A stretch of 64,000 nucleotides of DNA from Chryseobacterium gleum (GTDB lineage: Bacteria; Bacteroidota; Bacteroidia; Flavobacteriales; Flavobacteriaceae). Location of the stretch: positions 1-64,000 of the forward strand of contig CAMDGB010000003.1 of the NCBI GenBank assembly GCA_945897915.1, given 5' to 3'. Each line of letters begins with the position of its first letter. Position 1 is the stretch's first letter. A program made the position numbers and the translations under genes. This document shows positions 60,748 through 64,000 of this stretch, piece by piece. The notes beneath the pieces were generated by a model, which was not told the DNA's origin, did no database searches, and worked only from the letters and a program-made list of their open reading frames with translations.

Positions 60748-61782
60748 ATGAAATCAAAACCCACATTAAAAGAATTAGCTAAAGAATTAGGTGTTTCTAC
60801 CTCAACAGTTTCTAAAGCCCTTAGTAATAGCCCAGAAATTAGTGAACTTACTAAAATTAAAATTAAAGAGTTTGCGCAACTAAAAAATTATAAGCCAAAT
60901 AGTATAGCTAAAAATTTAAAAAATCAGCGTTCTTATACTATAGGTGTTATTTTACCAAATATTTTAAATCCTTTTTTCGCAAAAGTATTTTCTGGAATTG
61001 AATCATATGCTAACGAAAAAGGCTATAATTTAATAACATGTACGTCTAATGAATCTCTAGAAAAAGAGAAACAGATGATTGAAATGTTAGATAATGGGGC
61101 TACAGACGGTTTTATTTTAGCTTTGGCAGAAGAAACTCAGAAAGAAAATAATTTCACACACATATATAATGTATTACGCGATGGAACTCCAGTAGTTCTT
61201 TTTGATAGAATTGCACCAGAATTAAAATGTGATAAAGTTATTGTAGACGATTTTGACTCTGCAGCAGAAGCAACACAATATTTAATTGATACAAATTGCA
61301 AAAAAATCGCACTCTTTTCTACAATTAATAATTTAAGCGTTGGAAAGTTAAGAGAAAACGGATATAAAGAAGCATTGCAAAAAAACAACAAGAAATTTGA
61401 TGCAAATTTAGCTTTGTTGACAGATTCAGATGAAGGTTTTGATGAAAAAATGGGAAAACTTATTTTAGAACAAAAACCAAATGCTATTTTTGCAATAAAT
61501 GAATATGCTGCGGTTGCTGCAATGAAATTTTGTTTAAAAAACGGATTTCATGTGCCAAATGACATTTCAATTATTGGTTTTGCAGATGGTTTATGGTCAA
61601 GAAGAATGACGCCTAGCTTATCTACAATTAGTCAACATGCACCTGAAATAGGCCGAAAAACAGCCGAATTAATTATCAAACGTATCGAAGAAATTTCAGA
61701 TTCTGAAACCGAAAAAACATTTGAAACAATTGTTGTTAAAACCGAATTAAGAAAAAGAGATTCGGTTAGAAAATTGGCTTAA
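60748..61782 (+). CDS. LacI-family transcriptional regulator
   Basis: A 344-residue repressor or activator. The N-terminal HTH reads LKELAKELGVSTSTVSKAL, followed by the hinge PNSIAKNLKN, and a periplasmic-binding-protein-like ligand domain (YTIGVILPNILNPFFAKVFSG, VPNDISIIGFADGLWSRRMTP, and LSTISQHAPEIGRKTAELI). Ligands are usually sugars or nucleosides, but no sugar-use genes lie next to it, so its regulon is unclear. A TATTTTTG box lies at 60720 but lacks a TTG. Confidence 0.93.
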   Translation: MKSKPTLKELAKELGVSTSTVSKALSNSPEISELTKIKIKEFAQLKNYKPNSIAKNLKNQRSYTIGVILPNILNPFFAKVFSGIESYANEKGYNLITCTSNESLEKEKQMIEMLDNGATDGFILALAEETQKENNFTHIYNVLRDGTPVVLFDRIAPELKCDKVIVDDFDSAAEATQYLIDTNCKKIALFSTINNLSVGKLRENGYKEALQKNNKKFDANLALLTDSDEGFDEKMGKLILEQKPNAIFAINEYAAVAAMKFCLKNGFHVPNDISIIGFADGLWSRRMTPSLSTISQHAPEIGRKTAELIIKRIEEISDSETEKTFETIVVKTELRKRDSVRKLA

Positions 61783-61822
61783 ACACATACGCCATAGAAT
61801 TTAAAATAATAGCAGTTTTAAA

Positions 61823-62578
61823 CTATAAATCCCAACTATTTAATTGTTGCAATGCATGATAAGCCGTTAAATCAAAATGAACGGGAACAATAGAAATATA
61901 ATCATTAGCTAACGCCCATTCATCTGTATCTTCGCCGTTATCATGATTCACAAATTTTCCGGTTAACCAATAATATTCTTTTCCCATTGGGTTGGTGCGT
62001 TTGTCAAATTCTTCTTCCCAAGTGGCTTTCGCTTGACGACAAATTTTTATGCCTTTAATTTTATCTGTTTTTGGAAAATTTACATTCAAAACCACACCTT
62101 CAGGTAAGCCGTTTTCTAAAACTTCTAAGGCAATTTTCTTGATAAAAGGTTTGATAAATTCAAAATTTGCATCCCAACTGTAATCACATAATGAAAATCC
62201 AATAGAAGGAATGCCTTCAATACCGCCTTCCACAGCAGCACTCATCGTACCAGAATAAATTACATTTATAGAGGAATTAGACCCATGATTGACACCGGAA
62301 ACACATAAATCAGGTTTACTTTTCATCACTTCATGTACGCCCATTTTTACACAATCTACTGGTGTTCCAGAACAACTGTAGGCATTATTTGCACCTAAAA
62401 AATTAGGAATATGTTTCAATTCTAAAGTGCTATTTATGGTAATAGCGTGACCCATGCCACTTTGTGCGCTATCTGGCGCAATGATATAAATTTCACCTAA
62501 TTCATGCATGACTTCAACTAAAGCTTTTATGCCTGGAGCAGCAATTCCGTCGTCATTAGTAACTAGAATTTTTTTCAT
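61823..62578 (-). CDS. surE: 5'/3'-nucleotidase SurE
   Basis: 251 residues. The metal-binding start LVTNDDGIAAPGIKALVEVM, the residues SGMGHAITI, CSGTPVDCVKMGV, SGVNHGSNSSINVIYSGTM and FPKTDKIKGIK match SurE. It dephosphorylates nucleoside monophosphates and is usually cytoplasmic. Divergent from the tail-specific protease gene 134 bp away, an arrangement I recall from many Flavobacteriaceae. Confidence 0.95.
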   Translation of the reverse strand: MKKILVTNDDGIAAPGIKALVEVMHELGEIYIIAPDSAQSGMGHAITINSTLELKHIPNFLGANNAYSCSGTPVDCVKMGVHEVMKSKPDLCVSGVNHGSNSSINVIYSGTMSAAVEGGIEGIPSIGFSLCDYSWDANFEFIKPFIKKIALEVLENGLPEGVVLNVNFPKTDKIKGIKICRQAKATWEEEFDKRTNPMGKEYYWLTGKFVNHDNGEDTDEWALANDYISIVPVHFDLTAYHALQQLNSWDL

Positions 62579-62711
62579 TTTACAATTGTGTTAATTTATT
62601 TGCTAATTTATTATAATTTATGATTTATTTGCAGATAAAAATATTAAATTTGTTATCTTGTTTTTTTACAAGTAATGGAATGACTATTTGGCACGATTTT
62701 AGAAGTTAAAA

Positions 62712-64000
62712 ATGAAAAAAAGTATAGAATTTATGAAAAGAAATTATAAGGTTTTATTAGTTGTAGGGATATTAGTTGCGGGATTATGGAGTTTTATTCC
62801 TTCAAAAAAAATAACCGGCGACGATAAAGATAAAATGTTAATTGAACTGTTGTCTTTTGTGTTAGAAAAAGGTCATTTTTCACCAATTGAAATAAATGAT
62901 GAATTTTCTAAAAAAGCGTATGCCGCTTACATTGAATCATTAGATCCTACAAAACGATTTTTCATTCAATCTGATATTACTGAATTTCAAAAATATGAAT
63001 TGGCTATTGATGATATGATTCGTAGCAAAGATTTGGCGTTTTTTGATTTAACATACAAAAGATTAATGTTAAGAATGAAAGAATCCAAAGTAATTTATAC
63101 TAACATTCTTTCCAAACCATTAGATTTAAATGATAATGAAACCATAAATGTAGATTATGAAAAACTACCCTATGCTGCTACTAAGATTGATTTAGATCAG
63201 CGTTGGAGAAAGCAATTAGAACTTGCTGTTTTGAGTGATATTACAGATAAAGAAGACATTCAAAACGCTTTAAAGTCTGAAATTTTAGATGAATCGAGTG
63301 CTACTAAAGTAGAAAAACCGGCAGAAAAAACCGAACCAAAATCTTTTGAAGAATTAGAAAAAACAGCTAGAAAAACCACAGAAAGTAATTTAAATAATAA
63401 TTTTAGTTTCATTGCTGAATTAACTCGTGAAGATTGGTTTACCGTTTATATCAATGCGATTGTAACCCAATACGACCCACATACGTATTATTTTTCTCCA
63501 GAAGATAAAGAGAAATTTGATGTAAGTATGAGTGGAAAATTTGAAGGAATTGGTGCGCGTTTACAAAAGAAAAATGAAGGTATTGAAGTGTCTGAATTAA
63601 TAAGTGGAGGCCCTGCATGGCGAGGTAAATTATTAGAACAAGGCGATGTTATTATTAAAGTAGCCCAAGCAAATGAGGAGGCGATTGACATTGCAGGCAT
63701 GCGATTAGACGACGTGATAAAAAAAATAAAAGGACCAAAAGGAACTTTGGTGAAACTTACCGTAAAAAAAGTAGACGGTTCTGTAAAAGTGGTTCCAATT
63801 GTAAGGGACGAAGTAGAAACTGAAGAAACCTTTGCAAAATCAACCTTGGTAGAAAAAGACGGGAAGTTATTTGGTGTGATTTATTTACCGAAATTTTACC
63901 AAACTTTTGAAAATAGATCTAACAGAGATGCCTTTAAAGATGTAGCTATTGAAGTCGAAAGATTAAAAGCCATGAATGTACAAGGTATTGTAATGGATTT
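62712..64000 (+). CDS. prc: Carboxy-terminal processing (tail-specific) protease, 5' part
   Basis: The frame stays open to the end of the window (430 codons seen), so the gene continues beyond it. The start at 62712 (MKKSIEFMKRNYKVLL) gives a signal or anchor segment; an ATG at 62733 is an alternative. The N-terminal tail-specific protease domain (HFSPIEINDEFSKKAYAAYI, SLDPTKRFFIQSDITEFQ, YDPHTYYFSPEDKEKFDV) is followed by a PDZ domain (GKFEGIGARLQ, LISGGPAWRGKLLEQGDVII) and the start of the S41 peptidase domain (LFGVIYLPKFYQTF). The catalytic Ser/Lys lie outside. Periplasmic. Confidence 0.92.
   Translation, partial: MKKSIEFMKRNYKVLLVVGILVAGLWSFIPSKKITGDDKDKMLIELLSFVLEKGHFSPIEINDEFSKKAYAAYIESLDPTKRFFIQSDITEFQKYELAIDDMIRSKDLAFFDLTYKRLMLRMKESKVIYTNILSKPLDLNDNETINVDYEKLPYAATKIDLDQRWRKQLELAVLSDITDKEDIQNALKSEILDESSATKVEKPAEKTEPKSFEELEKTARKTTESNLNNNFSFIAELTREDWFTVYINAIVTQYDPHTYYFSPEDKEKFDVSMSGKFEGIGARLQKKNEGIEVSELISGGPAWRGKLLEQGDVIIKVAQANEEAIDIAGMRLDDVIKKIKGPKGTLVKLTVKKVDGSVKVVPIVRDEVETEETFAKSTLVEKDGKLFGVIYLPKFYQTFENRSNRDAFKDVAIEVERLKAMNVQGIVMD

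Overview
The window comes from a low-GC member of the Bacteroidota, almost certainly a Flavobacteriaceae (Flavobacterium-like) chromosome. The evidence is the gliding/type IX secretion genes (a T9SS type-B C-terminal domain, a PorP/SprF protein, a PorG-like protein, GldD), TAnnTTTG-type promoters with TTG about 19 bp upstream, lack of Shine-Dalgarno sequences, many SPI and SPII signal peptides, and typical Flavobacteriia gene order (CBS-nadK-porG-uppS-bamA-skp-skp-murI; mutY-ssb-gldD; rplM-rpsI-rpsB-tsf; tig-clpP-clpX). I saw no tRNA, rRNA, CRISPR array, insertion sequence, integrase or prophage.

Layout. 0-2 kb: the 3' end of a T9SS-secreted protein, a PorP/SprF protein and a gamma-carbonic anhydrase. 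1.9-9.9 kb: a minus-strand envelope-biogenesis operon (CBS protein, NAD kinase, PorG-like, UppS, BamA, two Skp/OmpH chaperones, MurI), divergent from pdxJ. 10.8-14.9 kb: hydrolase, FadL-type porin, SGNH lipoprotein, small membrane protein. 15-18.4 kb: tig, clpP, clpX, with a perfect 14-bp inverted repeat lying over the tig promoter. 18.5-23.9 kb: an accessory island of eight minus-strand genes, nearly all lipoproteins or membrane-anchored proteins, separated by three copies of an approximately 70-bp repeat and next to a divergent WYL-type regulator. 24.9-33 kb: housekeeping genes (GH3-like enzyme, DUF2797, dxs, tadA-like deaminase, RNase G, a 30-residue ribosomal protein, HU, mutY). 33-40 kb: ssb, gldD (with no gldE between them), a 1258-residue TraB/GumN protein, queuosine-precursor transporter, tag, VF530 protein, aat. 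40-45 kb: DUF3127 OB-fold protein with an SSB-like acidic tip, flavin reductase, histidine kinase, HIT, greA, a Rieske-like lipoprotein without His ligands, glutathione peroxidase. 45-51 kb: a TPP riboswitch controlling a TonB-dependent receptor (thiamine uptake), ArfB, DUF4301, PnuC-family transporter and a phosphopantetheinyl transferase. 51-64 kb: ahcY, rplU-rpmA, an M16 protease pair, EamA transporter, the rplM-rpsI-rpsB-tsf operon, a LacI regulator, surE, and the 5' part of a tail-specific protease.

The most unusual parts are: (i) the lipoprotein island with its repeat-bounded gene units, two of which share an almost identical block covering the upstream region plus the signal peptide; (ii) short 7-8 bp tandem repeats that are intergenic at several sites but form protein-coding sequence in two genes (the TonB receptor signal peptide and the phosphopantetheinyl transferase); (iii) the palindromic tig promoter; and (iv) the SSB-like tail on DUF3127 while the annotated SSB has an atypical tail.
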